Below, piece by piece: positions 17,210-26,076 of a stretch of 64,000 nucleotides of DNA. Source of the stretch: Pirellulaceae bacterium. GTDB lineage: Bacteria; Planctomycetota; Planctomycetia; Pirellulales; Pirellulaceae. Position 1 is the first letter of the stretch. Each line of letters begins with the position of its first letter. The notes below the pieces were generated by a model. The model made no database searches, was not told the DNA's origin, and saw only the letters and a list, made by a program, of their open reading frames with translations. The position numbers were made by a program, and so were the translations under genes. The stretch lies in the NCBI GenBank assembly GCA_026004775.1, contig BPJU01000001.1, positions 496,001 to 560,000 of the forward strand, written 5' to 3'.

Positions 17210-18035
17210 GGTGTTTTTTTCCCTTCCGCAATGCCGACTTCAGAGACCGCGTGTCCTGCCCGGCCAGCGCAATGCGTAAGCGTTCGAGCTGGTTTTGGAA
17301 CTTCTCTATCGCGCGCAGTAACGGCTTCCGGTTGTCCATGGCGATGGCAACCCACAAGTCAACGTCGCCGGATGCGATGCGCGTGGTGTCGGCCCAACCC
17401 GTGCCGGCAAACTCCAGATACCGGGTTGGGGTAGCTGCCGCCAGCGCCGCAGCCACCAAGTGGGGTAGGTGGCTGGTGCTGGCCAAAATCCGATCATGCT
17501 GCTCGGCCTTCATGCTGACTGTCCGAGCCCCTACCGATTCCCACAGCCGCTTGATACGGAGCACAGCCTTCGGGTCCGTGCGGGCTGTCGGCGTGAGCAC
17601 CACGGTACGGCAGGTGAACAGGTCGTCACGAGCCGAAGCGGCACCGCGCTGTTCACTGCCGGCTATCGGGTGGCCACCCACGAAGCGTCGTGCTTCCTGG
17701 GCGCCGTAGCGCTCGACGGCACGAACGATGGAGCGTTTTGTGCTCCCGACATCGGTAACCACCGCCCGTCGTGGAGAGGCTCTTAGCGCCCGCAACGCAT
17801 GATCGGCGATCCGGTCCACCGGCGAACAGACGACCACCAACTCCGCCTCGGCGACTCCTTCTTCCAGATTGGTGGTCGCCTGCGTGATGAGCCCTCGCCG
17901 TACGGCCTCGGACAGCCGCTTGGCATCCCGTCCTACGCCGACGATCCGATCAGCAACCCCAGCACGGCGCAACGCCAGACCGAGCGAACCGCCGATCAGT
18001 CCCACACCGATGATGGTTACCGACTGCCAGTGCAT
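17190..18035 (-). CDS. tyrA: Prephenate/arogenate dehydrogenase
   Basis: NAD(P)-dependent step to tyrosine. The 281-residue protein begins with the Rossmann motif VTIIGVGLIGGSLGLAL (7-23) and continues with VVVCSPVDRIADHAL, VTDVGSTKRSIV and FVGGHPIAGSEQRGA, the substrate-binding His region of TyrA. There is no chorismate mutase or ACT domain. First gene of a minus-strand run in which purL starts inside its 3' end. The pairing of an aromatic-pathway gene with purine genes probably reflects shared transcription rather than shared chemistry. ATG 18035. Confidence 0.93.
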   Translation of the reverse strand: MHWQSVTIIGVGLIGGSLGLALRRAGVADRIVGVGRDAKRLSEAVRRGLITQATTNLEEGVAEAELVVVCSPVDRIADHALRALRASPRRAVVTDVGSTKRSIVRAVERYGAQEARRFVGGHPIAGSEQRGAASARDDLFTCRTVVLTPTARTDPKAVLRIKRLWESVGARTVSMKAEQHDRILASTSHLPHLVAAALAAATPTRYLEFAGTGWADTTRIASGDVDLWVAIAMDNRKPLLRAIEKFQNQLERLRIALAGQDTRSLKSALRKGKKHRDALGS

Positions 18036-18195
18036 GGTGCGAATTGTAACACGCTTTCATACGTATCGAAGGGGGAGTGATGGAAATGCCATCCAGATCC
18101 CGTTGCAGGTGACGACTTGGCCGTCCACTCCGGTATACTAAACAGCGTATAACAAGCGGATAGCGGCCGGAGCATCCTGGCGAGGGTAGTTACTG

Positions 18196-19242
18196 ATGCA
18201 CAGCGTCTGGCGGTGGTTGGCGGGTTGGACGGGAGGCGAGTATCGCTATTTGGCCCAGCTATTCCGGCGTCTTGGGGTGTCGCTGCGGGCCGGCGTAGAC
18301 ATCGTTCGCACCCTGGAAACCGAAGCATCTCGTGGCGGCCCGGCGCACCAGCGCGCGTTCGCTGCGATCTGCGATCGAGTCAAGGCGGGCGATCCGCTGT
18401 GGCAGGCCATGGAATCGGTTGAAAATTATTTCCCGCCGCTGGTGATCCAGATGGTGCGGGTCGGAGAAGAAACCGGCCGCCTGGATGCGGTCTTGCTGCG
18501 ACTGGCCGACCAGTACGACCATCGCTTTGCGGTGCGGCGTGAGTTTCTTTCTGCGCTGGTCTGGCCTATGACCGAACTGGGGATCGCCATAGGCGTCATT
18601 GGACTGCTGATACTCATTACCGGCTGGCTGGGAACAACCGACATCGTCGGCTTCGGTTTGACGGGCAGCCTCGGCCTGGCGATATATCTTGCGATCGTGG
18701 CGGCGATCGCCGCGACAATCGTGCTGTTTCTCTATTCGTTCCGGGCCGGTTGGTGGGGGAGTGGTCCTGTGCGGCTTGCCATGCAACTGCCTCTTGTTGG
18801 GCAAGCCATCCGTACAGACGCCCTGGCTCGATTCACCTGGACGCTTTCAACCGCTCTGGACGTGGGCATGGATGTGCGTTTTGCCATGCGCCTGGCGCTT
18901 ACTAATACGCTTAACCCCGTCTTTCTCCAAGTGATCGAAGAGTCGGATCGTTTGATTGTGGCAGGTAATGAGATTCACGCCACGCTGAATGCCGTGAAGG
19001 TATTCCCCCGCGAGATGGTCGACATGGTAGAGGCGGCCGAGATTGCCGGAACACTCAGCGAATCCTTGGCCCACTTGGCCAGGCAATACGAAGAACAGGC
19101 CCGCTTCGCTACGCAAGTGCTGGCTCGGCTCGTGGCGTTCCTCGTATGGTTGCTGGTGGCTGTGTTTATCATTGCGCTGATTTTCCGACTGGCCCGGGTC
19201 TACTTTGGTGCGATCAACGAAGCACTTGAGTTTCGACCGTGA
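18196..19242 (+). CDS. GspF/PilC-type inner-membrane platform protein, stand-alone
   Basis: A 348-residue protein with the two-copy T2SSF domain plan. The first soluble helical domain (about 15-115, LFRRLGVSLRAGVDIVRTLE...VGEETGRLDAVLLRLADQYD) is followed by two membrane segments at about 120-190, a second copy (DALARFTWTLSTALDVGMDV...GTLSESLAHLARQYEEQ) and a final membrane helix. The family forms the platform of type II secretion and type IV pilus machines. No secretin, ATPase or pilin gene is next to it, which is common for planctomycetes but leaves its machine unknown. ATG 18196. Confidence 0.85.
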   Translation: MHSVWRWLAGWTGGEYRYLAQLFRRLGVSLRAGVDIVRTLETEASRGGPAHQRAFAAICDRVKAGDPLWQAMESVENYFPPLVIQMVRVGEETGRLDAVLLRLADQYDHRFAVRREFLSALVWPMTELGIAIGVIGLLILITGWLGTTDIVGFGLTGSLGLAIYLAIVAAIAATIVLFLYSFRAGWWGSGPVRLAMQLPLVGQAIRTDALARFTWTLSTALDVGMDVRFAMRLALTNTLNPVFLQVIEESDRLIVAGNEIHATLNAVKVFPREMVDMVEAAEIAGTLSESLAHLARQYEEQARFATQVLARLVAFLVWLLVAVFIIALIFRLARVYFGAINEALEFRP

Positions 19243-19439
19243 GCATCCCGGTCGCAGTGCCGACAGTCGTGCTTCGAGTGCCGTCGCCCGTTCAGCGCTT
19301 CAGCCTCAGGGCGATGCAACTTGACGAAAGCCACAACAACCAGAGGCCGAGGGGATACCAGCGTTCTTGCCGCGTATGTGAAACCTGCTCACGCGTAATA
19401 AACCCGGCCGATCGGAGCAGGCAAATCGCCGCCCCGGTG

Positions 19440-19616
19440 TTACGGCAACGGTTCGGGCAAAGTAGCCGGGGGCGGCACCGTGCTGGAGGACTCGACAGTC
19501 GTTCCGCAGGTCGTGCACGGATCACCGCGGAACAGCCAGCACGTCCACGCTCGGTTGCACCCGGCCAGAAGCAAGACCGCTGACGCCAAGAATACTACAA
19601 GCCGCAAATTCCTCAT
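19440..19616 (-). CDS. Small lipoprotein
   Basis: A 58-residue product with an N-terminal signal (MRNLRLVVFLASAVLLLAGC) ending in a lipobox, LLAGC, so Cys20 should be lipidated. The short mature part has three more cysteines (CWLF, CTTC) and a Pro/Thr-rich tail. ATG 19616 sits 7 bases after AGGAG, whereas an in-frame ATG at 19622 is too close to it. Function unknown; no homolog recognised. Confidence 0.7.
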   Translation of the reverse strand: MRNLRLVVFLASAVLLLAGCNRAWTCWLFRGDPCTTCGTTVESSSTVPPPATLPEPLP

Positions 19617-19850
19617 AACCATTCTCCTCTCTTGCAAAATGTGGCTCGCGGCCCGTTGGTCTCTTCTTTTCCCCGTGGAAACTCTACCCTACCGCCCAAA
19701 ACTGGCAAGAAAAAATGTTGCCTTTTTTCTACTTCGCTGAACAATTTCGTGGACAGTGTGGATTATGTGCTACACTTGTGTGAGGAGCTTGTTGTTCTTC
19801 GGCAAGCGAAAGCTACCGGGACGCCGAATGGCAGGAATGGACGGACTAGG

Positions 19851-20894
19851 ATGAATAGATGCGACCGGCCATTTACAGACCGACGGGTGGTAGGCTTCGC
19901 TCAGCAAGTCTCGCCCGGTTGGCCCCGCGGGGTGTGGGCCGGGTTCGCTTATGTTTGGATCCTGTTCCCGATAGGCGCCGCCGGCTTATTCGCGTTCTTT
20001 GTTGGGCAGTTGCGTGCGGAGTACCTGGCCCTGGAGGCGGGCCCGAGTCGGGCGGCGATTCGTCCAGGCGACGAATTGTGGGCACTTAGTACGCGCTGTC
20101 AAAGCGCTGGTCCGTCGCAGCAGCTTACGCCCGATGTATGGCGCCTTGCTGCCGATCGGCCGTCACCCGAATGGCGGACGAGTTCTCTACCGGACTTACT
20201 GGCCAGCGGGCCGAAGACGTGGGTGGTTTACGTGCACGGAAACCGCACGACTCATGCCGACGCGCTTGCCGGCGGCTGGGACGTTTATGTGCGGCTGGTA
20301 CAGCCCAGCCATGCTCCGCCGCTACGATTCCTTATCTGGTCGTGGCCGAGCGATCCGATGCATGGGCTGTTGCGCGACGTTCGCGTGAAGGCGGCTCGAG
20401 CCGACGCGGAAGCCTTCCTGCTGTTGAAGTGGCTCGAGCAGCTTCCTCCCGGCTCCGATGTGAATTTCATCGGCTACAGCTACGGCACACGCATCATCTG
20501 CCGGGCTGTCCACTTTTGGGAGCCGCCGGTTTCGGGGAATGACAGTCGAGTAACGGATCCCTATTTGACGTTGCGTGCGGCGCTGCTGGCTCCTGCCATG
20601 GAGTCCGACGTGTTGGCCACCGGCGCGCCTTATGGAGACGCCGTGCTGAAATTCACTCATGTGCTGGTGTTGTACAATTCCTGTGATCCCGTGTTGAAAC
20701 ATTACGGCTGGGTAGAAAACTGCCAGAAACTACGGGCGATGGGCTATGTGGGAGTGGAGGGACCTTTGGCGCGGGATGGAATCGTCTGGGAATATGATGC
20801 GGCACCTCACATTGGTCGAACCCACCATTCGTGGTACTATTTTGCCGATACTTTCCTGATGCAGATGACCGCCAAACATTTTTTCCAGAACTAG
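19851..20894 (+). CDS. Membrane-anchored alpha/beta hydrolase-like protein
   Basis: A 347-residue protein with one N-terminal membrane segment (about 28-53, WAGFAYVWILFPIGAAGLFA) and an extracytoplasmic or periplasmic alpha/beta-hydrolase-type domain. Visible are WVVYVHGNRTTHADA, an oxyanion-hole-like HGN region, and the nucleophile elbow IGYSYGTRI. A late HYGWVEN and a final APHIGRTHHSW could supply the catalytic His. The substrate is unknown. ATG 19851 is the only Met in the N-terminal part; the open frame runs further upstream without a better start. The closest functional guess is an esterase or lipase-type enzyme. Confidence 0.75.
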   Translation: MNRCDRPFTDRRVVGFAQQVSPGWPRGVWAGFAYVWILFPIGAAGLFAFFVGQLRAEYLALEAGPSRAAIRPGDELWALSTRCQSAGPSQQLTPDVWRLAADRPSPEWRTSSLPDLLASGPKTWVVYVHGNRTTHADALAGGWDVYVRLVQPSHAPPLRFLIWSWPSDPMHGLLRDVRVKAARADAEAFLLLKWLEQLPPGSDVNFIGYSYGTRIICRAVHFWEPPVSGNDSRVTDPYLTLRAALLAPAMESDVLATGAPYGDAVLKFTHVLVLYNSCDPVLKHYGWVENCQKLRAMGYVGVEGPLARDGIVWEYDAAPHIGRTHHSWYYFADTFLMQMTAKHFFQN

Positions 20895-21095
20895 TGCTGC
20901 CGGTCGGATCTGCGCTGCCGGTGCTTCCGGTCGGATCTGTTACATTGGCAATCGGTGGAAGGTCAGCTACAATGGCTATCCGTTTGCCGAGGGTGCCTTA
21001 CCTCCGGACGGCGGCGAGGAGAAAATCGACCGGACTTGCTGCGTAGGGCCGCCTGCGGTGGGCATGCCGGTTTGTCTCCCTGATCACGAAGTACC

Positions 21096-22019
21096 ATGAC
21101 TAAATACGGTGGCGCGTGGGCTTGGCGCAACGGCGAGTGGATACCTGCCGAAGAATTGACGGTCTCGCCCCTGGATGCAGGCTTCGTGCTGGGCGCTACT
21201 GTGGCCGAGCAACTACGGACTTTTCGCGGGCAATTGTTCCGGCTGGAAGACCACCTTCGAAGACTGGCCCGATCACTCCAGATCGCCGGCATCGTTCCGG
21301 TAGTACCGTTGGAGAAACTGCGCGAGGTTTGTGTTGAACTGGTAGAGCGAAACCGGCGCGGGATGCATCCGGGCGATGACTTGGGTTTGACCATTTTTGT
21401 CACCCCGGGGCCTTATTCCACGTATGTGCCGGAAGGTGGGCCGCCGCTGATGGCCATGCACACCTACCCGCTGCCGTTCCGCAATTGGGCACATCTGTAT
21501 CGTTCGGGACAGAGCGTCTGGATCTCGTCGATCCGCCAGGTACCTGCCAGTTGTTGGCCGCCGGAGCTGAAGTGCCGCAGTCGCATGCACTATTATTTGG
21601 CGGACCGCGAAGCACGCTCACAACAACCCGGGGCTCGCGCTGTATTGCTGGATCAGGACGGTTTTGTCAGTGAGGCGTCCACTGCCAACGTCGTGTTGTC
21701 GGTCAGTGGGGAAGGTCTGGTTTCGCCGCCCCGTGAAGCCATTCTGCCGGGAATCAGTATTCAGGTGCTTCGAGAACTAGCCGAAGCGCTGGGAATTCCG
21801 TTTCATTTTCGCCCCGTACGTCCCGAAGAACTCCAGCAGGCCGACGAGGCTTTTCTGACGAGTACCTCGCCTTGCCTGGTTCCGGTTACTTTCTGTAATG
21901 GGAAACCGGTAGGACGAGGAGAACCGGGCGCTGTGTTTGAAAAGTTGATTACGGAATGGGGATCGTTGGTCGGGGTCGATATCCGCCGGCAAGCCGAGGA
22001 GTTTGCCTATCGCCGCTGA
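21096..22019 (+). CDS. Class IV PLP-dependent aminotransferase (BCAT / aminodeoxychorismate lyase fold)
   Basis: A 307-residue fold-type IV PLP enzyme. It opens with WRNGEWIPAEELTVSPLDAGFVLGATVAEQLRTF (given here only as family-typical; the key part is the DAGF/GATV loop), then LFRLEDHLRRLARS. The Schiff-base lysine is expected in ELKCRSRMHYYLA, and EASTANVVLS is the phosphate-binding loop. The GISIQVLRELAEALGI motif matches the family too. Branched-chain aminotransferase, D-amino acid aminotransferase and 4-amino-4-deoxychorismate lyase share all of these features, so I do not choose among them. ATG 21096. Confidence 0.85.
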   Translation: MTKYGGAWAWRNGEWIPAEELTVSPLDAGFVLGATVAEQLRTFRGQLFRLEDHLRRLARSLQIAGIVPVVPLEKLREVCVELVERNRRGMHPGDDLGLTIFVTPGPYSTYVPEGGPPLMAMHTYPLPFRNWAHLYRSGQSVWISSIRQVPASCWPPELKCRSRMHYYLADREARSQQPGARAVLLDQDGFVSEASTANVVLSVSGEGLVSPPREAILPGISIQVLRELAEALGIPFHFRPVRPEELQQADEAFLTSTSPCLVPVTFCNGKPVGRGEPGAVFEKLITEWGSLVGVDIRRQAEEFAYRR

Positions 22020-22353
22020 AGCACACTTCCCAAATGAAACAGGCTGCCGCGACCTTGGCAAAAAAGTTCCAGACGCTTGGGGCAATCGGAAGGTATGATG
22101 GGCAACCGGTTGGGTGGGACGACCTTGAGACAGGGATTGTGAGGCAGCGGCGCCGCGCACTGTGTGATACAATTAGCCGGCGGGACCAGTGCCTGGTAGT
22201 GCGATGGAACGGATGCGGTGGGAGGGCTGGCCCGATGCCGTACAGCAGCACCTATAACGGGTGCGGGCTGTGGGAAACGCTCCGTACGGGATCGCGGATG
22301 AATTCTGTTCGGCAAACTTTTCCGCGTACTATGTCAATTACAGGAGAGAAAAA
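22020..22353. other. Non-coding stretch, nothing recognised
   Basis: No credible gene, RNA or repeat seen between the aminotransferase and the thioredoxin-like lipoprotein. The promoter of the latter must lie here; its Shine-Dalgarno CAGGAGAG is at the right end. Confidence 0.5.
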
Positions 22354-22827
22354 ATGACTCGCTTTGTGGGGATCGCAGCCGCGGTTGCTGTTCTGTCGGT
22401 ATTAACGGGTTGTACCGGTGTCGTCCCGGACAGGGCTGTCTCTTCCAGCAAAAGTGACTCCGATAGTTGGGATCATCATACGCAGGGATTGCCGTTCGTT
22501 TTCGGTTACGAAAAAGGACTGGCCGAAGCGAAGGCGCAGCAGAAGCCGGCCATGCTTTTTGTTACCACCACATGGTGTGGCTGGTGTAAGAAGCTGGCGA
22601 AGGAGAGTTTCCGTGATGAGGAGATCCGCCGCCTGCTTACGGACCATTTTGTGTGCGTCATCGTGGATGGGGACACCGAGAAACAGGCGGTCGGTCAACT
22701 GAACGTACGTGGCTATCCTCACGTCATCTTCGTTGACTCGGAAGGCCACCGCGTCAGCGAATGCCGGGGGTACGTTCCCAAGGAGGAGTTCAAGAAAATC
22801 GTGGAAAAGGCAATCCAGCGGGCCTGA
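22354..22827 (+). CDS. Thioredoxin-fold lipoprotein
   Basis: A 157-residue exported protein. The signal peptide ends in the lipobox VLTGC (Cys at about 19), so it is probably a lipoprotein facing the periplasm. The thioredoxin active site is TTWCGWCKKLAKE, and the cis-Pro is in VRGYPHVIFVDSEG. The CGWC motif and FRDEEIRRLL resemble the DUF255/thiol-disulfide group of the thioredoxin superfamily (DsbD gamma/SoxW-like). The role is probably disulfide reduction or chaperoning of exported proteins; the partner is unknown. ATG 22354 has AGGAGAG upstream. Confidence 0.88.
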   Translation: MTRFVGIAAAVAVLSVLTGCTGVVPDRAVSSSKSDSDSWDHHTQGLPFVFGYEKGLAEAKAQQKPAMLFVTTTWCGWCKKLAKESFRDEEIRRLLTDHFVCVIVDGDTEKQAVGQLNVRGYPHVIFVDSEGHRVSECRGYVPKEEFKKIVEKAIQRA

Positions 22828-23090
22828 GTTGTTGGGGCCGGCGCGACAAGCCGATAACGCGGTCGAAATTTGACCCTGCAGGCGGGCCTCGAACACCGAG
22901 CCGGCTGGAACGGTTTTTGTCGGGCACGGGGGGCGATGCTGGCAAGCTCGTTTGACCGGCCGCTCCGGCGGTGTTCGGAAGTATTCCACGGTTATGGAAG
23001 CTTGCAATTGAGTTCGTGTTTCGGTAACGTAAACAATCATGGATGCGTTCGGGGCGGCTCCCTGGGGGCGAGTGTCGGAGGATTGGTGGC

Positions 23091-24587
23091 ATGTTGCGTG
23101 TGTTGGGGGCAGCCAAGCGGTGCTGTGACGGCGTGACACGCCGCGATTTCATGCGGATCGGCGGGCTGGGGCTGGCTGGTCTTTCGCTGGCGGACCTGTT
23201 GCGCCTCCAAGCGGCATGTGGCGCTGCTACCCATGGACCGCAGTTCGGCAAGGCCAAGGCTGTCATTCTTTTGCACCTGTATGGTTCGCCCAGCCAATTG
23301 GAGTGGGCTGACATGAAACCGGACGCACCTGTGGAGGTGCGCGGTGAATTGGGGGGAATTGCGTCGAACGTGCCGGGGCTGGCCGTCTGTGAGTTGTTTC
23401 CCCACATGGCGCGTGTGATGGATCGCACCGCGGTAATCCGCTCCATGACCCATCCCTATCCTATCCATGGCGTGGCGTACGCGTGGACGGGCAACCCGGC
23501 GATTGACGTGGCGATGGAGCTTCGTCCGCGAGATCCCCGTCATTGGCCCTTTTTTGGGTCGGTAGTTCAATACGTCGACGAACAGTGCCGTCCCGAGTTG
23601 CGTCGTTCCCCGGTACCACAAAACGTCGCACTGCCGTTTCGATTCAGTAGTCGGCGTGAAGGGGAGGTTCCTCGGGCGGGACCCTATGCAGCTTTTCTCG
23701 GGCCGCAGTATGACCCGATCTGGACCGACTATCGCGGGACGCCCACGAAAGGACTGCGCAAAACGCTTCAGGATAAAGAATTCACGGGAAACGACCCGTT
23801 CATCGGGACGTCACCGGATACGTACTTTACGTTGCCGGGAGCATCGGAGTTGCTTCCCGGATTGACGTTGGACCGTTTGGACAAACGCCGCTCGCTCTTG
23901 GAACAGCTCAACGGGCTGCGGCGGGATTTGGATCGCTTGGCTGCGGCCGGACGACTGGATCGCTATCAAGAACAAGCTTTGGCTCTGCTCGGATCCGAAA
24001 AACTGGCGGCGGCTCTGGATATACGACGTGAATCGCCGGCGGTCCAGGAGTTGTATGGCGAGTCGCTTTTCGGCAAGGCCTGTTTGGCGGCCCGCCGGTT
24101 GGTGGAAGCGGGCAGTCGAGTCGTAACGGTGTTCTGGGATGAGTATGGCTTAGCCGGAAGCGGTTGGGACACGCACTGGAACCACTATCCACGGATGCGG
24201 ATCGAACTGGCTCCCGGATTCGACCGCGCTTGGTACGGGCTTATCACCGATCTGGATCAGCGTGGGTTGTTGGATGAAGTTTTGGTAGTATGCGGCAGCG
24301 AACATGGTCGCACTCCGTATCTGAACAAAGCCCAAGGCGGTGGCCGCGACCACTGGTCACGCGTCTACACCACGCTGGTGGCCGGAGCCGGGGTGAAAAG
24401 GGGGTTTGTGCTGGGAGCTTCCGATCGGTTAGGTGCGGAAGTGGCCGACCGCCCCGTCTCGCCGAAAGACCTCCTGGCAACCATGTATCACCTGTTGGGA
24501 ATCGATCCCCACATGACAATTCCCGATGCTCAGGGGCGTGCCCTGCCCCTGGTGGAAGGTGAACTGGTGCATGAGCTTTTGGCATGA
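23091..24587 (+). CDS. DUF1501 protein with Tat signal
   Basis: A 498-residue protein of the planctomycete-rich DUF1501 family, distantly related to sulfatases/alkaline phosphatases. The N terminus carries a twin-arginine motif (TRRDFMRIGGLGLAGLS), so it is exported folded. ILLHLYGSPSQLEWADMKPD, HGVAYAWTGNP, the FWDEYGLAGSGWDTHWNH stretch and VVCGSEHGRTP are family landmarks; the His and Asp residues in these would bind metal if it follows the sulfatase fold. The true activity is unknown. ATG 23091 with GGAGG upstream is chosen over an earlier in-frame ATG. Unlike the DUF1501 gene at 30573, it has no PSD1 cytochrome next to it. Confidence 0.9.
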   Translation: MLRVLGAAKRCCDGVTRRDFMRIGGLGLAGLSLADLLRLQAACGAATHGPQFGKAKAVILLHLYGSPSQLEWADMKPDAPVEVRGELGGIASNVPGLAVCELFPHMARVMDRTAVIRSMTHPYPIHGVAYAWTGNPAIDVAMELRPRDPRHWPFFGSVVQYVDEQCRPELRRSPVPQNVALPFRFSSRREGEVPRAGPYAAFLGPQYDPIWTDYRGTPTKGLRKTLQDKEFTGNDPFIGTSPDTYFTLPGASELLPGLTLDRLDKRRSLLEQLNGLRRDLDRLAAAGRLDRYQEQALALLGSEKLAAALDIRRESPAVQELYGESLFGKACLAARRLVEAGSRVVTVFWDEYGLAGSGWDTHWNHYPRMRIELAPGFDRAWYGLITDLDQRGLLDEVLVVCGSEHGRTPYLNKAQGGGRDHWSRVYTTLVAGAGVKRGFVLGASDRLGAEVADRPVSPKDLLATMYHLLGIDPHMTIPDAQGRALPLVEGELVHELLA

Positions 24588-24816
24588 GCGGTGTCGAGGG
24601 GTGTCACCAGCCGCCGTGGCCGCCCGTAAGTCGATTTGGCCTGCCAAAAATGGACATCTACCCGTTGGCGGGGTATTGAAATTCCAGGCATTTTTGGGCA
24701 TAATCCTCTTTACTTTCCGGCATGAAGTTGCAGAATATATATGGTGCGGTCGAGATCGACCGCTGCCGGTGTAACAGGGCGGGAAACACCGGATAAGGTG
24801 ACCTCGCCGAAAAGAC

Positions 24817-24905
24817 GGAGAGGTGGCTGAGTGGTCGAAAGCGCCGGTTTGCTAAACCGGTGTACGGGTAACACCGTACCGCAGGTTCGAATCCTGTCCT
24901 CTCCG
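24817..24905 (+). tRNA. tRNA-Ser(GCT)
   Basis: An 89-base gene with acceptor stem GGAGAGG/CCTCTCC and discriminator G. It has a serine-type D arm (TGGCTGAGTGGTC), an anticodon stem CCGGT/ACCGG enclosing TTGCTAA with GCT at 24851-24853, a long class II variable arm, and a T arm with GGTTCGAATCC. CCA is not encoded. It reads AGC and AGU codons. Confidence 0.97.
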
Positions 24906-25008
24906 CTCGAGGGGTTTGTAGCTTCTGAAACCGATTTGCCGTGCGTGGCAGAACTTTTAGCGCTTTTTGGTTGAGGTGAGCTGTTTTTTCCCTGGGTTAA
25001 AGCCTCGG

Positions 25009-26033
25009 TTAGCTTGTGGCCCGAGTGCTTACGCGGTCAGCGTGACTGCTTTTCAAGTGTTCTCGCCATCGCTGTAAACCGGTTTTTCGATCCACCAGCG
25101 GTTCATAACCAAGGTCGTTGCGGATTGCGCTGATGTCGAAATAGTGGTCCAGGGCCAATTGCGCAGCCAGGAAGCGCGTCATCGGCGGCTCCCTGTTCGG
25201 CAGCGCAACACGAGTATCCGAGTTCCAACAACCATCCGATCCACCAGGCCAGTCGAAAAGAGATCCGCCGCTTGGGAAGCTCGAATCCCCGCAAGGCCAA
25301 CACTTGGCTGATCCAATCCCAACACAGAACCGGATCTCCATCGGTGACATAGTAGGCCTTTCCGGCATGGCGAGCCGTGGCCTCTAGCCGTTCGACCGCC
25401 AGCACGTGGGCCCATGCGGCGTTGTCCACGTACGTCGTGTCGATGCGGTTGCTACCGGATCCGACACGGACCAGCCGGCCGCATCGGGCGCGTTCCCATA
25501 ACCTGGGGGCCAAATGCGGGTCTCCAGGTCCCCAAATCAAATGCGGGCGAAGCGCACACGTCGTGATGGCCGAGCCGTTGGCTGCCAGCACTTCCTGTTC
25601 GGCGAGGGCCTTCGATCGCGGGTAGTGAGCCAGCCAGCGGCGGGGGTAACGCCTGCGATTCGTTCACGCCCGCCTGGCTGCGTCCAGCAAAAGTTACACT
25701 GGGACTAGACGTATATACGAAGCGCGGTACGCAAGCTCGAATGGCGGCCTGAAGGACGGTTCGGGTGCCCAGCACATTGGCCTGGAAGAAAGGCTTCCAG
25801 CGAGTGGAGAGCCCCGCTCGGGCCGCCGCATGAATCACGGCATCGCAGCCGTGACACGCCGCTTCCACAACCGGCCGGTCGGCGATGTCGCCCTGGCGCT
25901 GCGTTATAGGCCAACGCTTTAAATGATCGTATTCTCGTCTTCCCAATACAACAACCTGGTGCCCCCGCTGGCACAGTGCGACTGCGATGCGGCTTCCCAA
26001 AAAACCTCCACCGCCCGTTACCAAAATGCGCAT
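25009..26033 (-). pseudogene. NAD-dependent epimerase / 3-beta-HSD-type SDR gene, twice frameshifted
   Basis: Conceptually one extended-SDR protein of about 340 residues. Frame 1 (from ATG 26033) has MRILVTGGGGFLGSRI, GCDAVIHAAARAGLS and FVYTSSPSVTFAG. Frame 2 supplies YPRSKALAEQEVLAANG (the YxxxK catalytic pair), RPHLIWGPGDPHL and TTYVDNAAWAHVLAVE. Frame 3 supplies REPPMTRFLAAQLALDHYFD and the C terminus. The first shift fits one extra base in a run of five G at 25642-25646; the second lies near 25200-25215 and also fits one extra base. With both corrected the protein is complete, so it is either a recent pseudogene or carries assembly errors. Confidence 0.8.
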
Positions 26034-26076
26034 AAGAGTACTGCTGGCACAAGAAAAACTACCTCGCTTCTGCATC

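Noticed and set aside
20893-20940. Short direct repeat CCGGTCGGATCTG after the alpha/beta hydrolase gene
   Set aside because: Two 13-base copies in a GC-rich gap; too short and isolated to call an element.
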